Positions 35,370-45,728 of a stretch of 64,000 nt of DNA are shown here, piece after piece. The stretch comes from Oceanobacillus sp. FSL K6-2867 (GTDB lineage Bacteria > Bacillota > Bacilli > Bacillales > Amphibacillaceae): positions 4,154,001 to 4,218,000 of the forward strand of contig NZ_CP150144.1 in the NCBI RefSeq assembly GCF_037963145.1. Direction: 5' to 3'. Both the position numbers and the translations under genes were made by a program. Position 1 is the stretch's first letter. Each line of letters begins with the position of its first letter. The notes under the pieces are model-generated. The model made no database searches. It was not told the DNA's origin and saw only the letters and a program-made list of their open reading frames with translations.

Positions 35370-35825
35370 GTGGAACATCGAATAGAACAAATAAAAAAGC
35401 AGCTGCATGCACAGAGCTACAAGCTGACTCCACAAAGAGAGGCAACGGTTCGTGTCTTATTGGAGCGGGAAGAAGACCATCTGAGTGCGGAAGATGTATA
35501 TCTGCTAGTAAAGGAAAAGTCTCCTGAAATTGGTCTGGCAACAGTTTACCGGACATTGGAGCTACTCTCTGAATTGAAAATTGTTGATAAAATTAATTTT
35601 GGAGATGGTGTGTCACGTTACGACTTACGAAAAGAGGGCGCGAAACACTCGCATCATCATCTTGTATGTATTGAATGTGGATCTGTTGAAGAAATTGAAA
35701 ATGATTTATTAGAAGATGTTGAAAAAATTGTATTAAACGACTGGGGATTTCAAGTAAAGGATCATCGGTTAACCTTTCATGGAATATGCAAACAATGTCA
35801 GAAAGCAGCAGTCAAGGCAACATAA
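35370..35825 (+). CDS. fur: Ferric uptake regulator
   Basis: This 151-residue Fur-family repressor has the winged helix with LATVYRTLELLSEL as recognition region, the histidine cluster KHSHHHLVC, and two CxxC zinc pairs (CIEC and CKQC). I chose GTG 35370, 9 bases after GAGGAGG; the ATG at 35352 would overlap that ribosome site. The gene lies between spoIIM and yqzK-xerD as in B. subtilis, where this member is Fur itself rather than PerR or Zur. It represses iron uptake genes when iron is plentiful. Confidence 0.9.
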   Translation: MEHRIEQIKKQLHAQSYKLTPQREATVRVLLEREEDHLSAEDVYLLVKEKSPEIGLATVYRTLELLSELKIVDKINFGDGVSRYDLRKEGAKHSHHHLVCIECGSVEEIENDLLEDVEKIVLNDWGFQVKDHRLTFHGICKQCQKAAVKAT

Positions 35826-35829
35826 GTAG

Positions 35830-35860
35830 AAACCTTTTTCCAAACGGAGAAAGGTTTTTA
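35830..35860 (+). terminator. Terminator of fur
   Basis: Arms AAACCTTTTTCC and GGAGAAAGGTTT (one mismatch) with T-rich tail. Confidence 0.85.
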
Positions 35861-35945
35861 TTATTGCAATAGTAACTTAAGCTTGAGAAAAATGATTCAG
35901 CTTATTGTAATAAATATAAACTTCTAACTAACGTATGAAGTTTGT

Positions 35946-36352
35946 GCGTATACTCGCTCCGGAAATATACTTCGCGCACCTTAGGGTGTCTGGTGAGCTT
36001 CCTTGTGCTACCGCACTGCGTAGTCTCACCGATGCCCTTCCTACCGCAGGAGTCTACGTATATTTCCTGCGCTAGTATTGGTTCACTATAAATGACACGG
36101 TTAAAAATAGAAACAAGATTTTATTCTAACCAGTCCGGGTGAGCGTAGGGCTGGTGACTCTTCGAAAATAGGATATAAATGCTGACGAAGCATTCCTTGT
36201 CCTGTGGGAATAGTACGTGTATGAAGCCTCATAGGAAATGGTTTTCTTCCGGAGTGGCTGAGGACGTTCCCTAAGGTGCGCATCCGCCCGGAGCGATCCC
36301 GGACGGCAACTATTGCTCCGATTAAGCAAATAATCATTAGTTCGGAATTTCT
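35946..36352 (-). repeat. Composite intergenic repeat, copy A (inverted relative to copy B)
   Basis: This non-coding stretch is richer in G+C than its surroundings. On the minus strand, 36352-36119 matches 44212-44437 over about 230 bases, including ACAGGACAAGGAATGCTTCG. Its far end, GCGTATACTCGCTCCGGAAA, corresponds to 44488-44506. It contains an inner inverted repeat (GGAAATATAC at 35961 and GTATATTTCC at 36058). Short open frames here are not genes. No transposase is present, so it resembles a non-autonomous element. It fills most of the 700-base gap between fur and yqzK. Confidence 0.8.
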
Positions 36353-36525
36353 TTCAACTCTTGATTTATTAAGTAACATATCTCTTATTTAGCCTTTGAA
36401 ATTAGCTCAAGTTTGTTTTGTTATAATTTACAAATTGCTTGAAAAAGGTTACATTTGAATAGTATATTGTGATTCTAACCTAGCATATCTTTAAATAAAA
36501 CAACTATTTTGGGGAGTAATGCTAG

Positions 36526-36732
36526 GTGAACAGATTGATACGTGATACGATAAAAGTGTTTCTGATTTTTATGATGTGCACCGTTTTATTTTATGTTGGC
36601 TTGCAAATTATGCATCGCGAGTACGAGGAAATTCATCGTTATGATCCACCCGAGGGACCAGCTGTTAAGGTGTCTTATTCACAAACAAAGTTATTGGAAC
36701 GTTTTCAATTATTTTTTCAACAGGGGGAGTAG
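36526..36732 (+). CDS. yqzK: YqzK-like membrane protein (DUF4227)
   Basis: This 68-residue protein has one N-terminal membrane helix, [19 protein letters not shown], and a short hydrophilic tail with [13 protein letters not shown]. It fits the DUF4227 family, found between fur and xerD in Bacillus. The start is GTG 36526, 9 bases after GGGGAG. Function unknown. It ends 5 bases before xerD, so the two are cotranscribed. Confidence 0.85.
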   Translation: MNRLIRDTIKVFLIFMMCTVLFYVGLQIMHREYEEIHRYDPPEGPAVKVSYSQTKLLERFQLFFQQGE

Positions 36733-36737
36733 AATGT

Positions 36738-37634
36738 ATGCTGAAATATCCATTAGAGGATTTTATACACTTTCTGCGTATCGAGCGTGGCTTATCAGAT
36801 AATACACTTGGTTCTTATGGACGTGATCTAAAGCATTATATGGAACATATCGAAAAGGCTGCTAAGAAACAATCTTGGGATCAAGTTTCCCGGAATGACA
36901 TTACAGGTTTTCTGTACAAGCTTAAAGACAGTGGCAAGTCGACAGCTACTATTACCAGACATGTCTCATCGATTCGCAGTTTTCATCAATTTTTAATTCG
37001 CGAACAAGTTGTGACACATGACCCTAGTTTACATATTGAAACACCGAAAAAAGAAAGAAAGCTTCCAGACATACTTTCTCAAGCAGATGTAGAAAAATTA
37101 CTTGATATTCAAACAAATTCTCCGCTTGCAATTCGTAATAAAGCAATGCTTGAATTGCTTTATGCAACAGGGCTTCGTGTATCAGAACTAATTTCATTGA
37201 AGGTTGGCGATTTACATTTAACAATGGGATTTGTTCAATGCTTTGGAAAAGGATCAAAGGAAAGAATTGTTCCTTTAGGAGATGCAGCTAGAAATGCTTT
37301 GGAACAATATTTAGACCTTGGAAGAGGAAAACTTGTAAAAAATAAATCTGAATCTGCATCCGCATTGTTTGTTAATCAACATGGAAGACCATTATCGCGG
37401 CAAGGCTTTTGGAAAATTTTAAAAGGATTAGCCAGAGATGTAGGTATCAATAAAACTTTAACACCGCATACCCTAAGACATTCCTTTGCAACTCATTTAT
37501 TAGAAAATGGTGCAGACTTACGTGCGGTTCAGGAAATGCTTGGACATGCTGATATTTCAACAACTCAAATTTATACCCATGTCACAAAAGCACGATTGAA
37601 AGATATGTATAAGGCATACCATCCAAGAGCATGA
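36738..37634 (+). CDS. xerD: Site-specific tyrosine recombinase XerD
   Basis: This 298-residue recombinase resolves chromosome dimers at dif with a XerC-type partner. The N-terminal SAM-like domain is followed by the catalytic part: Arg in [20 protein letters not shown] with His-x-x-Arg, the third His in LGHADIST, and the nucleophilic Tyr in TTQIYTHV. Context fur-yqzK-xerD-drm is that of B. subtilis ripX, so this is the housekeeping enzyme, not a phage integrase. GGGGGAG lies 8 bases before ATG. Confidence 0.95.
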   Translation: MLKYPLEDFIHFLRIERGLSDNTLGSYGRDLKHYMEHIEKAAKKQSWDQVSRNDITGFLYKLKDSGKSTATITRHVSSIRSFHQFLIREQVVTHDPSLHIETPKKERKLPDILSQADVEKLLDIQTNSPLAIRNKAMLELLYATGLRVSELISLKVGDLHLTMGFVQCFGKGSKERIVPLGDAARNALEQYLDLGRGKLVKNKSESASALFVNQHGRPLSRQGFWKILKGLARDVGINKTLTPHTLRHSFATHLLENGADLRAVQEMLGHADISTTQIYTHVTKARLKDMYKAYHPRA

Positions 37635-37730
37635 TATCTACTTACAAACGGTGGTCTGACATCCTACATCATTAAATAAAACATACATTTATAGAGATGC
37701 GGGAATATAGTAACAGGAGGTTTGATAGAA

Positions 37731-38909
37731 ATGAATCAATTTAAACGTGTATTTTTAATTGTTTTGGATTCTGTAGGAATTGGAGAGGCGCCAGATGCAG
37801 CAAAATTCAATGATGTTGGCGCTGATACACTAGGGCATATTGCAGAACATATGGATGGATTGAAAATGCCTCATATGGGCCAATTAGGTTTAAGTAATAT
37901 CAAGGAAATAAAAGGAATTGGAAAAACTGATAATCCAAAAGCACATTATACAAAAATGCAGGAAGCTTCTAATGGAAAAGATACGATGACTGGACATTGG
38001 GAAATTATGGGTCTGCAAATTAGCAAGCCATTTCGTACGTTCCCTGACGGTTTTCCAGATGAGTTATTAAATGAGCTGGAGAAAAAATCAGGAAGGAAAA
38101 TTATTGGAAATAAGCCGGCTTCAGGTACTGCAATATTGGATGAGCTTGGAGAAGAACATATGAAAACAGGTGCATTGATTGTTTATACTTCTGCAGATTC
38201 TGTACTGCAAATCGCTGCACATGAGGAAGTCGTTCCAATCGAAGAACAATACCGAATTTGTGAAATCGCACGCGAGTTAACACTAGATGAAAAATATATG
38301 GTTGGTCGAGTTATTGCACGCCCATTTATTGGTAAACCTGGTGCCTTTGAGCGGACATCAAACCGACATGACTATGCATTGAAGCCATTTGGCAGAACAG
38401 TAATGAATGAACTGAAGGATAATCAATTGGATGTCATTGCATTAGGAAAAATTTCAGACATCTATGATGGAGAAGGTGTAACTGAAGCAGTTCGAACAGT
38501 GGATAATGATGATGGAATGACAAAGTTAATTTCATCGATAGATCAAGACTTTACAGGAATTAGCTTCCTGAATTTAGTTGATTTTGATGCGAAATATGGT
38601 CACAGAAGAGATCCAGAAGGTTATGGACAAGCATTGGAAGCATTTGATGCAAGATTGCCTGAGGTTTTGGAAAAATTGCAGGAGGATGATCTATTAATTA
38701 TAACTGCAGACCATGGGAATGATCCTACACATCATGGTACAGACCATACGAGAGAATATGTACCATTGCTTGTGCATCACAAAGCAATTGCAGAAGGAAA
38801 AGAATTACCAATTAAAGAAACCTTTGCAGATATCGGTGCAACAATTGCTGATAATTTTAATATACCCATGCCGAATCATGGAAAAAGCTTTTTAAATGAA
38901 ATTAAATAG
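37731..38909 (+). CDS. deoB: Phosphopentomutase
   Basis: This 392-residue alkaline-phosphatase-fold enzyme interconverts ribose or deoxyribose 1- and 5-phosphates. [15 protein letters not shown] supplies a metal aspartate, KDTMTGHWE contains the phosphorylated threonine, and [19 protein letters not shown] gives the remaining metal ligands. ATG 37731 is 9 bases after CAGGAGGT. Together with the two phosphorylases downstream it forms a nucleoside salvage operon. Confidence 0.95.
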   Translation: MNQFKRVFLIVLDSVGIGEAPDAAKFNDVGADTLGHIAEHMDGLKMPHMGQLGLSNIKEIKGIGKTDNPKAHYTKMQEASNGKDTMTGHWEIMGLQISKPFRTFPDGFPDELLNELEKKSGRKIIGNKPASGTAILDELGEEHMKTGALIVYTSADSVLQIAAHEEVVPIEEQYRICEIARELTLDEKYMVGRVIARPFIGKPGAFERTSNRHDYALKPFGRTVMNELKDNQLDVIALGKISDIYDGEGVTEAVRTVDNDDGMTKLISSIDQDFTGISFLNLVDFDAKYGHRRDPEGYGQALEAFDARLPEVLEKLQEDDLLIITADHGNDPTHHGTDHTREYVPLLVHHKAIAEGKELPIKETFADIGATIADNFNIPMPNHGKSFLNEIK

Positions 38910-38924
38910 AGGGGAACTAATAAA

Positions 38925-39746
38925 ATGAATCATGTAGCCATTAAAGAAGCGAGCAACTTTATAAAAAGTAAATTGGAGGATACACCAGAAATTGGCTTAA
39001 TTCTTGGATCTGGTTTAGGAGTTCTTGGCGAAGAGATTGAAAACCCTACAGTTATAGCCTATAAAGACATCCCGCATTTTCCGGAATCAACTGTATCCGG
39101 ACATAAAGGACAACTTGTGGTAGGAATATTAGAAGGCAAACAAGTAATCGCAATGCAAGGTCGCTTTCATTATTATGAAGGCTATTCCATGAACCAAGTA
39201 ACTTTTCCGGTTCGCGTAATGAAAGATTTAGGGATCGATTCCATTATCGTAACAAATGCTGCTGGGGGAATAAATGAGGAATTTAATCCTGGCGACCTCA
39301 TGTTAATTACTGACCATATTAATAACATGGGAGATAATCCACTAATTGGAAAAAATGATGGGGAATTAGGTGTTCGTTTTCCTGATATGTCGCAGAGCTA
39401 TGATCGTGAATTTATAAAGCATGCAGAAAGCTGTGCAGCTTCACTAGGTATCTCAGTGCAAAAAGGAGTGTATGTTGGAAATACTGGGCCGGCATACGAA
39501 ACACCTGCAGAGGTGAGAATGCTGAGAACAATCGGTGGAGATGCTGTAGGAATGTCTACTGTACCAGAGGTTATGGTAAGCAGACATGCAGGTATCCGAG
39601 TTCTTGGTATTTCTTGTATTTCAAACATGGCTGCAGGTATTCTGGATCAGCCATTAACACATGATGAAGTAATTCAGACTACGGAAAAAGTGAAAACAAA
39701 CTTCCTGCAATTCGTTAAAAAAATCGTAAGTTCATTACCAGCTTAG
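38925..39746 (+). CDS. punA: Purine-nucleoside phosphorylase
   Basis: This 273-residue trimeric-type phosphorylase (B. subtilis PupG class) splits guanosine and inosine into base and sugar 1-phosphate. [13 protein letters not shown] holds the phosphate loop, [12 protein letters not shown] is the second phosphate motif, and [12 protein letters not shown] plus [12 protein letters not shown] form the base pocket. It is 15 bases after deoB. Confidence 0.94.
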   Translation: MNHVAIKEASNFIKSKLEDTPEIGLILGSGLGVLGEEIENPTVIAYKDIPHFPESTVSGHKGQLVVGILEGKQVIAMQGRFHYYEGYSMNQVTFPVRVMKDLGIDSIIVTNAAGGINEEFNPGDLMLITDHINNMGDNPLIGKNDGELGVRFPDMSQSYDREFIKHAESCAASLGISVQKGVYVGNTGPAYETPAEVRMLRTIGGDAVGMSTVPEVMVSRHAGIRVLGISCISNMAAGILDQPLTHDEVIQTTEKVKTNFLQFVKKIVSSLPA

Positions 39747-39781
39747 TGTATGAACCAAAATAATAAAAAAGGTGATTATAA

Positions 39782-41086
39782 ATGAGAATGTATGACATCA
39801 TTGAAAAAAAACGAAATGGCAAGGAATTAACTAAAGAAGAGATAGTATTTTTTATTGATGGGTATACAAACGATAAAATTCCTGATTATCAAGTTAGCGC
39901 CTTATTAATGGCAATTTATTTTCAGGATATGACAGAAGAGGAACGTGCAAGCTTAACGATGGCAATGGTAGAGTCCGGTGACCAAATTGATTTATCTGCG
40001 ATTGAAGGAATAAAAGTAGATAAGCATTCTACTGGCGGAGTTGGTGACACAACAACTTTAATACTTGCACCCTTAGTTGCTTCACTTGGTGTACCTTTAG
40101 CTAAGATGAGCGGAAGAGGTCTTGGTCATACTGGGGGAACAATTGATAAACTAGAGGCCATCCCAGGATTTCATGTTGAAATAACAAATGAGGCATTTAT
40201 CGACCTTGTCAATAAAAATAAAGTTGCAGTTATTGGTCAGTCAGGGAATTTAACCCCAGCTGACAAAAAATTATATAGTCTGAGAGACGTTACAGCAACT
40301 GTAAATTCAATTCCATTAATCGCCAGTTCAATTATGAGTAAAAAAATTGCTTCTGGTGCTGATGGCATAGTATTAGATGTTAAAACTGGCGCTGGAGCAT
40401 TTATGAAAGATCTTAATGATGCAAAAGAGCTGGCGCATGCAATGGTTTCTATTGGTAATAAGGTATCGAGAAATACAATGGCTGTTATTTCCGATATGAG
40501 TCAGCCGTTAGGATACGCAATCGGGAATGCACTTGAAGTAAAAGAAGCAATTGAAACACTTCAAGGAAAAGGTCCTGAAGACCTGACGGAGTTATGTCTC
40601 ACATTAGGAAGTCAAATGGTCGTGCTCGCAGAAAAGGCAAAAAACATTGATGAAGCGCGCCAGTTATTGCAGGAAGCTTTAGCAAATGGAAAAGCGTTTG
40701 AGAAATTCAAGCAATTTTTAGAATCACAGGGCGGAAACGCAGAAGTGGCAGATAATCCGGAGTTACTTCCGCAAGCGAAATTCAAAATCGATTTACCCGC
40801 TAAAAGTGCCGGAAAGGTAGCAGCAATTGTTGCTGATGAAATAGGTACTGCTGCAATGATGCTTGGAGCCGGGAGAGCTACAAAAGAATCTCAGATTGAT
40901 TTAAGTGTTGGTATTGTGCTCCATAAGAAAATAGGAGATCCTGTTACAGAAGGGGAATCCTTACTGACAATTCACTCCAATCAGGAAAATGTAGAGCAAG
41001 TCATGGAAAAGCTATATGAAAATATAACGATAACCACGGAGCACATTGAGACACCGAAGTTAATCTATCAAACAATAACAGAATAA
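39782..41086 (+). CDS. pdp: Pyrimidine-nucleoside phosphorylase
   Basis: This 434-residue enzyme cleaves uridine and thymidine with phosphate. The family signature [20 protein letters not shown] is complete, and [13 protein letters not shown] is the phosphate site. AAGGTGA lies 5-6 bases before ATG. In B. subtilis pdp lies elsewhere (with dra-nupC); here it has joined deoB and punA, making a full purine and pyrimidine phosphorolysis operon that ends at the terminator at 41094. Confidence 0.94.
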   Translation: MRMYDIIEKKRNGKELTKEEIVFFIDGYTNDKIPDYQVSALLMAIYFQDMTEEERASLTMAMVESGDQIDLSAIEGIKVDKHSTGGVGDTTTLILAPLVASLGVPLAKMSGRGLGHTGGTIDKLEAIPGFHVEITNEAFIDLVNKNKVAVIGQSGNLTPADKKLYSLRDVTATVNSIPLIASSIMSKKIASGADGIVLDVKTGAGAFMKDLNDAKELAHAMVSIGNKVSRNTMAVISDMSQPLGYAIGNALEVKEAIETLQGKGPEDLTELCLTLGSQMVVLAEKAKNIDEARQLLQEALANGKAFEKFKQFLESQGGNAEVADNPELLPQAKFKIDLPAKSAGKVAAIVADEIGTAAMMLGAGRATKESQIDLSVGIVLHKKIGDPVTEGESLLTIHSNQENVEQVMEKLYENITITTEHIETPKLIYQTITE

Positions 41087-41093
41087 AAAACTA

Positions 41094-41128
41094 GAAAAAG
41101 CACACGTTTATGTGCTTTTTCTTTTTTA
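41094..41128 (+). terminator. Terminator of deoB-punA-pdp
   Basis: Arms GAAAAAGCACA and TGTGCTTTTTC, loop CGTTTA, then TTTTTT. Confidence 0.9.
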
Positions 41129-41182
41129 TTATTTTGGGCGTATGAAAAAAACGGTATTCGGCAATCCTTATATTATAGAGGA

Positions 41183-41271
41183 TGTTCAAAAAGTCTAGAA
41201 AAAACGACCTTTCGTTGTTGCTAAATTGGAAGATAAATAAAACTGCCAATTTCATTTTTTCTTTTTGAACA
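41183..41271. repeat. Dispersed GTTCAAAAAG repeat, copy 2
   Basis: It begins TGTTCAAAAAGTC and ends TTTTTGAACA, 89 bases, in the gap before dacF. Its ends match copies at 34531 and 56057; its interior differs. Confidence 0.65.
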
Positions 41272-41301
41272 CGCTTTTATATTGATTGCTGGAGGTAAAA
41301 G

Positions 41302-42489
41302 ATGATGAATAAGGTTTTGAGACTCATTACAATTATGATGGTAATTGCGTTTGTTATGCCTGTTTCTGCATTTGCAGAAGAAGGAAACTCGGAGAAGGAT
41401 AATAATGGACCAGGCCTTGCTCCAAATGCAAAATCAGCTATTTTACTGGAACAGGATACCGGCGAAATACTTTTCGATAAAAATGCGCATGAAAAGTTAC
41501 CGCCAGCAAGTATGACTAAAATAATGACACTGCTGCTCATTATGGAAGCGTTAGATGAAGAAAACTTAAAAAAAGATGAAATGATTCGCGTGAGTGAACG
41601 TGCTGCTTCCATGGGGGGATCTCAAATCTTTTTAGAGGCAGGAGAAGAAATGTCTGTTGATGATTTATTAAAAGGGGTAGCAATTGCTTCTGGTAATGAT
41701 GCTAGTGTTGCTTTAGCTGAGCGGATCGCTGGAAGCGAAGAGGCATTTGTGAAAAAAATGAATGAACGTGCAAAGGAATTAAAACTTGAAAATACAAATT
41801 TCCAGAATACCACAGGCTTGCCCGCAGAAAATCATTACAGCACATCCTATGATATGGCAGTTATTGCAAATGAACTTTTAAAGTATGAATCCATAACAGA
41901 TTATACGTCTGTTTATGAAGACTATTTAAGAAAAGGTCAAGATAATGAATTTTGGCTAGTAAATACAAATAAGCTTGTTCGTTTTTATCCAGATGTGGAT
42001 GGGTTAAAAACTGGCTATACAAGTGAAGCGAAATATTGTTTAACCGCAACCGCTGAAAGAGATGAAATGCGTGTTATTGCTGTTGTAATGGGTGCTGAAT
42101 CTCCAAAGGAAAGAAACACAATGGTCTCGGGTCTCCTTGATTATGCATTCAATCAATTTGAGACAAATAAGCTTTTTGAAAAAGATGAAAAGATTACCGA
42201 TGTACGTCTATTGAAGTCTAAACAAAAGAATGTTGATATTGTAACAAAACAATCAATCAGTACACTGCACAAGAAAGGTGAAGCGGAAAAGGATATCCAT
42301 ACAGAGGTGGAACTGCAGGAAACATGGAATTTACCAGTGAAAAGAGGGGATGAAGTAGGTAAATTATACGTAAAGGACAATGAAAAGGTTTTATATGAAA
42401 TCCCTTTAACTGTTGAAGAAGATATTGAGAGAACATCGTATTTTAATTTATTAAAGCGAACGGTGCAGGAAATGGTGAAAGCTCGCTAA
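41302..42489 (+). CDS. dacF: D-alanyl-D-alanine carboxypeptidase DacF
   Basis: This 395-residue low-molecular-mass penicillin-binding protein trims peptidoglycan peptides in the developing spore. A signal peptide ends at SAFAEE; the catalytic motifs are PASMTKIM (SxxK), SGNDAS (SxN) and DGLKTGYT (KTG). The C-terminal part includes a beta-rich domain and a final amphipathic helix, LLKRTVQEMVKAR, for membrane attachment. It precedes spoIIAA by about 100 bases as in B. subtilis. ATG 41302 or 41305 both fit GGAGG. Confidence 0.93.
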   Translation: MMNKVLRLITIMMVIAFVMPVSAFAEEGNSEKDNNGPGLAPNAKSAILLEQDTGEILFDKNAHEKLPPASMTKIMTLLLIMEALDEENLKKDEMIRVSERAASMGGSQIFLEAGEEMSVDDLLKGVAIASGNDASVALAERIAGSEEAFVKKMNERAKELKLENTNFQNTTGLPAENHYSTSYDMAVIANELLKYESITDYTSVYEDYLRKGQDNEFWLVNTNKLVRFYPDVDGLKTGYTSEAKYCLTATAERDEMRVIAVVMGAESPKERNTMVSGLLDYAFNQFETNKLFEKDEKITDVRLLKSKQKNVDIVTKQSISTLHKKGEAEKDIHTEVELQETWNLPVKRGDEVGKLYVKDNEKVLYEIPLTVEEDIERTSYFNLLKRTVQEMVKAR

Positions 42490-42531
42490 TTTCATCTAAT
42501 TTACATGAATGGACACTTCTTTTGTCAGGTA

Positions 42532-42561
42532 GCAGGAATTAGACCTCCCAATAAAGAAATA
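42532..42561 (+). promoter_or_regulatory. Candidate sigma-H promoter of spoIIA
   Basis: GCAGGAATT followed after 12 bases by AAAGAAATA fits the sigma-H pattern RnAGGAwww - 12 - RnnGAATww with one mismatch. B. subtilis spoIIA is known to use sigma-H. Confidence 0.5.
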
Positions 42562-42594
42562 GAATCAATACAGTTCTTATAAGGAGGAATAGGT

Positions 42595-42948
42595 ATGGGG
42601 CTTCAATCAATATTTGATGTGAAGGGTGACGTCTTAATTGTGAGACTATCAGGTGAATTGGATCATCATGAAGCAGAATTGTTACGTGATAAATGGAAAG
42701 ATATGTTATATGAAAATCCAGTTAAACATATCATACTAAACCTGGAAGAAGTAACGTTTATGGATAGTTCTGGGCTTGGGGTTGTCCTTGGACGATATAA
42801 AGAGGTTATTCAATTAGGTGGAGAGATGGTTGTATGTTCGATTTCCCCACCAGTGAAACGACTATTTGAAATGTCAGGCCTGTTTAAAATTGTCAGACTT
42901 GAGGAGAATGAAGAATTTGCATTAGCAACACTGGGGGTGGCTTCATGA
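42595..42948 (+). CDS. spoIIAA: Anti-sigma F factor antagonist SpoIIAA
   Basis: This 117-residue STAS protein binds SpoIIAB and frees sigma F in the forespore. The phosphorylated serine is in [15 protein letters not shown] near residue 58. AAGGAGGAA precedes ATG. It overlaps spoIIAB by four bases (ATGA type), giving coupled translation. Confidence 0.96.
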   Translation: MGLQSIFDVKGDVLIVRLSGELDHHEAELLRDKWKDMLYENPVKHIILNLEEVTFMDSSGLGVVLGRYKEVIQLGGEMVVCSISPPVKRLFEMSGLFKIVRLEENEEFALATLGVAS

Positions 42949-43385
42949 AAAATGAAATGAATCTGGAATTCTCGAGTGTCAGTGAAAATGAAGCTTTTGC
43001 TAGAGTGACTGTCGCAGCTTTTATAGCTCAGCTTGATCCGACTATGGATGAACTGACAGAGATTAAAACTGTCGTTTCGGAAGCAGTAACAAATGCGATT
43101 ATTCATGGTTATAATGGAGAAGCGCATCATAAAGTTTATATTAGCTGTAAATTAAATGATGAGGAAATTGAATTAACGATTAAAGATCATGGGATCGGAA
43201 TTCCGAATGTTACAGAGGCATTAGAACCGTTATATACATCCAAACCAGAAATGGAAAGATCGGGGATGGGTTTTACAATCATGGAAAACTTTATGGATTC
43301 TGTTGAGGTCATTTCAAACCCTAATGGGGGAACTGCAGTATATATGACAAAGCAGCTATCAAAGACCAAAACAGTCTATAACTGA
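42945..43385 (+). CDS. spoIIAB: Anti-sigma F factor SpoIIAB
   Basis: This 146-residue GHKL protein kinase holds sigma F inactive and phosphorylates SpoIIAA. The N box [16 protein letters not shown]1 motif KDHGIGIPN and the [11 protein letters not shown] loop are all present. It starts within the end of spoIIAA and is followed 10 bases later by sigF. Confidence 0.96.
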   Translation: MKNEMNLEFSSVSENEAFARVTVAAFIAQLDPTMDELTEIKTVVSEAVTNAIIHGYNGEAHHKVYISCKLNDEEIELTIKDHGIGIPNVTEALEPLYTSKPEMERSGMGFTIMENFMDSVEVISNPNGGTAVYMTKQLSKTKTVYN

Positions 43386-43395
43386 GGGTGCTGCC

Positions 43396-44154
43396 ATGAA
43401 TGTAAATGTTAAAAACACCCGCCAAAAGGAACAGCTGTCAGATGAGAAAGTGAAAGAATATATTTTAAAGAGTCAGCAAGGTGATAAAGAAGCCCGTGAT
43501 CTTCTTGTAGAAAGAAATATTCGCCTTGTTTGGTCGGTTGTCCAGCGATTTATTAATAGAGGCTATGATCCGGATGATTTGTTTCAGATTGGCAGTATTG
43601 GTCTAATCAAGGCGATTGATAAATTTGATTTATCATATGATGTACGCTTTTCCACATACGCAGTTCCAATGATTATCGGTGAAATTCAGCGGTTTATTAG
43701 AGATGATGGAAGTGTAAAGGTAAGTCGTTCACTGAAGGAGACAGGAAATAAGATTCGTCGAAAGAAGGACGAATTAACGAAGCAATTAGGAAGATCTCCG
43801 ACAGTGAAGGAAATTGCTGAGGCACTTGAGATTTCAGCGGAAGAAGTTGTTCATGCACAGGAAGCTGCAAAATCACCACATTCCATACACGAAACTGTTT
43901 TTGAAAATGATGGTGACCCGATTACACTATTGGATCAAATAGCTGACCAGGACACCAAATGGTTTGATAAGCTTACCTTACAAGAAGCAATTCAGAACTT
44001 AAGTGAACGGGAACGGTTAATTGTTTACTTACGTTATTATAAGGACCAGACACAAACGGAAGTAGCAGAACGACTCGGAATTTCACAAGTTCAAGTATCC
44101 AGGCTGGAAAAAAAGATACTTGAAGATATGAAAAAAAATATGGATTCATCCTAA
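43396..44154 (+). CDS. sigF: Sporulation sigma factor F
   Basis: This 252-residue sigma-70 family factor directs the first forespore-specific transcription. Region 2 shows DDLFQIGSIGLIKAIDKFD and STYAVPMIIGEIQRFI, region 3 follows, and region 4 ends with EVAERLGISQVQVSRLEKKI. It is the last gene of spoIIA and ends at a terminator at 44169. Confidence 0.96.
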   Translation: MNVNVKNTRQKEQLSDEKVKEYILKSQQGDKEARDLLVERNIRLVWSVVQRFINRGYDPDDLFQIGSIGLIKAIDKFDLSYDVRFSTYAVPMIIGEIQRFIRDDGSVKVSRSLKETGNKIRRKKDELTKQLGRSPTVKEIAEALEISAEEVVHAQEAAKSPHSIHETVFENDGDPITLLDQIADQDTKWFDKLTLQEAIQNLSERERLIVYLRYYKDQTQTEVAERLGISQVQVSRLEKKILEDMKKNMDSS

Positions 44155-44168
44155 TCAGCGCCTTATTA

Positions 44169-44194
44169 AAACATCACAATTGTGATGTTTTTTT
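44169..44194 (+). terminator. Terminator of spoIIA
   Basis: AAACATCACAAT and its exact complement form a continuous palindrome, followed by T-run; spoVA therefore needs its own promoter. Confidence 0.82.
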
Positions 44195-44211
44195 GTGCAG
44201 TTTTAATATAG

Positions 44212-44506
44212 AATTCGAACTAACTGCTAAGGTATGAGTACGTCCCGCCGTTCGGAATCGCTTCGGGCGGATGCTTTCCATGGGCACGGCTTCAGCCTTT
44301 CCGGAAGAAAACCACTTCCTGCGAGTCTTCAGACCCGTGCTGTTCCCACAGGACAAGGAATGCTTCGTCAGCATCTACATCCTATTTTCAAGGAGGCACC
44401 GACCTACGCTCACCCGAACTGGTTAGAATGAAAACTTTGTTTATGTTACTACTGTGGAAGGTAGCAAAGCAAAATTAGCAGAGTGTGTTTCCGGAGCGGT
44501 ATACGC
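44212..44506 (+). repeat. Composite intergenic repeat, copy B
   Basis: This is the plus-orientation partner of the repeat at 35946-36352, sharing CACAGGACAAGGAATGCTTC and flanking sequence and ending TTTCCGGAGCGGTATACGC. Its middle part is shorter than in copy A. GTTCGGAGTTTCTTTCAA at 44529 resembles the complement of the element start and may be an outer inverted end. It sits between sigF and spoVAA. The short open frames in it are not genes. Confidence 0.8.
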
Positions 44507-44692
44507 TTAATCCATAATTGACACTGGTTCGGAGTTTCTTTCAAACGCGAAATTAATTCGCAAGTAAATCATAAAACTTAAGTGAAAAAGTCAAATTGAA
44601 AAAGGTTTTCGCACATTTGTATGATAAATTTCTCACAACTGAGAAATACTAAGCGAAACAGCAATAGCTTAAATGGAAAGGAAGTTATTCCA

Positions 44693-45310
44693 TTGGCAGA
44701 GGTTATTTATCTTAGAATGAAAAAAACAGTTGAATTAAACACGCTTAAGCAGCTTCTGCTTAAGGATATCGCTTTTATATCCGCTGCAAATATCCAGAAG
44801 TACAAACTGGAAAATACACCGATATATCGGCTTACTAAAAAGGATAAGAACATTGTTATCATCGATAGCTTTTTAATCATTGATCATTTAATAAATGAAT
44901 ATGAAGGATTAGAAATCCAAGTTTCTGGACCGGAACAGACAATTGTACGAATAAATCCACGAAAAAAGCCCTTAAACATATGGATTGCATCCTTTGTATG
45001 GCTGCTGCTTTTCATCGGTACAGCGATGACAATTATGAACTTCCACTATGATGTCAGTATGCAGGAAGTTCAGCAGCACCTCCATTTTCTTCTGACTGGT
45101 GAAGAAAATGAATATCCATTATGGATACAAATCCCATACTCTTTTGGTTTAGGGATTGGGACATTATTATTTTTCAATCATTGGTTTAATCGCAGGTTTA
45201 ATGAAGAGCCTAGCCCGCTTGAAGTCGAAATATATAATTACCAGCAAGACCTTAATAATTACTTAAATCATCATGAAAACAAACTAAATGATACTGAACC
45301 TTTTCGTTAA
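44693..45310 (+). CDS. spoVAA: Stage V sporulation protein AA
   Basis: This 205-residue protein has an N-terminal soluble domain and two membrane segments (IWIASFVWLLLFIGTAM and SFGLGIGTLLFF). The C-terminal HWFNRRFNEEPSPLEVEIYN is close to Bacillus SpoVAA. SpoVA proteins move dipicolinic acid across the inner spore membrane. I chose TTG 44693, 9 bases after AAAGGAAG, because the Bacillus protein begins at the matching place (xxVIYLRMKK); the ATG at 44621 has no ribosome site. It overlaps spoVAB by 23 bases. Confidence 0.88.
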   Translation: MAEVIYLRMKKTVELNTLKQLLLKDIAFISAANIQKYKLENTPIYRLTKKDKNIVIIDSFLIIDHLINEYEGLEIQVSGPEQTIVRINPRKKPLNIWIASFVWLLLFIGTAMTIMNFHYDVSMQEVQQHLHFLLTGEENEYPLWIQIPYSFGLGIGTLLFFNHWFNRRFNEEPSPLEVEIYNYQQDLNNYLNHHENKLNDTEPFR

Positions 45311-45716
45311 CCTTCTGCAAATACTCATTGGCTTTAGTGGAGGTCTTGCTGTTGGGGCTGGCTTTGTGGCATTTATAACCGTGCTTGGGATTATTCCTAG
45401 GTTAATTCAGTTAAGTAAAACAGATAAGCTAATAAAGGTATATAGTGCGAGTGTCATTTTAGGGCTTATGGCAGGGACCTATTTTTCATTTGCAGATTTA
45501 AGTTTGAATCAGCCAGTTTTAGTATTACTGCTTTGGGGGCTTTTTCACGGGATTTTCAATGGAATGCTTGCCGCAGCATTAACAGAGGTATTGAATGTTT
45601 TTCCAATTCTATCACGCAGAGTCCGATTGGATCATTATTTATTAATACTTTTGATGGCAATTGTATTTGGAAAAATATTCGGATCATTATTCCAATGGAC
45701 CTATTTTGTTAAATAA
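45288..45716 (+). CDS. spoVAB: Stage V sporulation protein AB
   Basis: This 142-residue integral membrane protein has four helices, starting at IGFSGGLAVGAGFVAFITV. It is the second SpoVA component. It overlaps spoVAA and is followed after 12 bases by spoVAF. In B. subtilis the genes spoVAC, AD, AEB and AEA would come next; here they are missing. Confidence 0.9.
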   Translation: MILNLFVNLLQILIGFSGGLAVGAGFVAFITVLGIIPRLIQLSKTDKLIKVYSASVILGLMAGTYFSFADLSLNQPVLVLLLWGLFHGIFNGMLAAALTEVLNVFPILSRRVRLDHYLLILLMAIVFGKIFGSLFQWTYFVK

Positions 45717-45728
45717 GAGGTGAATTAG

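Noticed and set aside
36101..36379. Open frames of 67-92 codons on the minus strand
   Set aside because: They lie wholly inside the composite repeat; the matching repeat at 44.2 kb has different open frames, so coding is not conserved.
36738..37634. XerD as evidence of a prophage or integron
   Set aside because: Gene order fur-yqzK-xerD-drm shows the chromosomal dimer-resolution enzyme; no phage genes are near.
44174..44431. Two open frames of about 65 codons on opposite strands after sigF
   Set aside because: Both are within repeat copy B and the sigF terminator, with no ribosome site.
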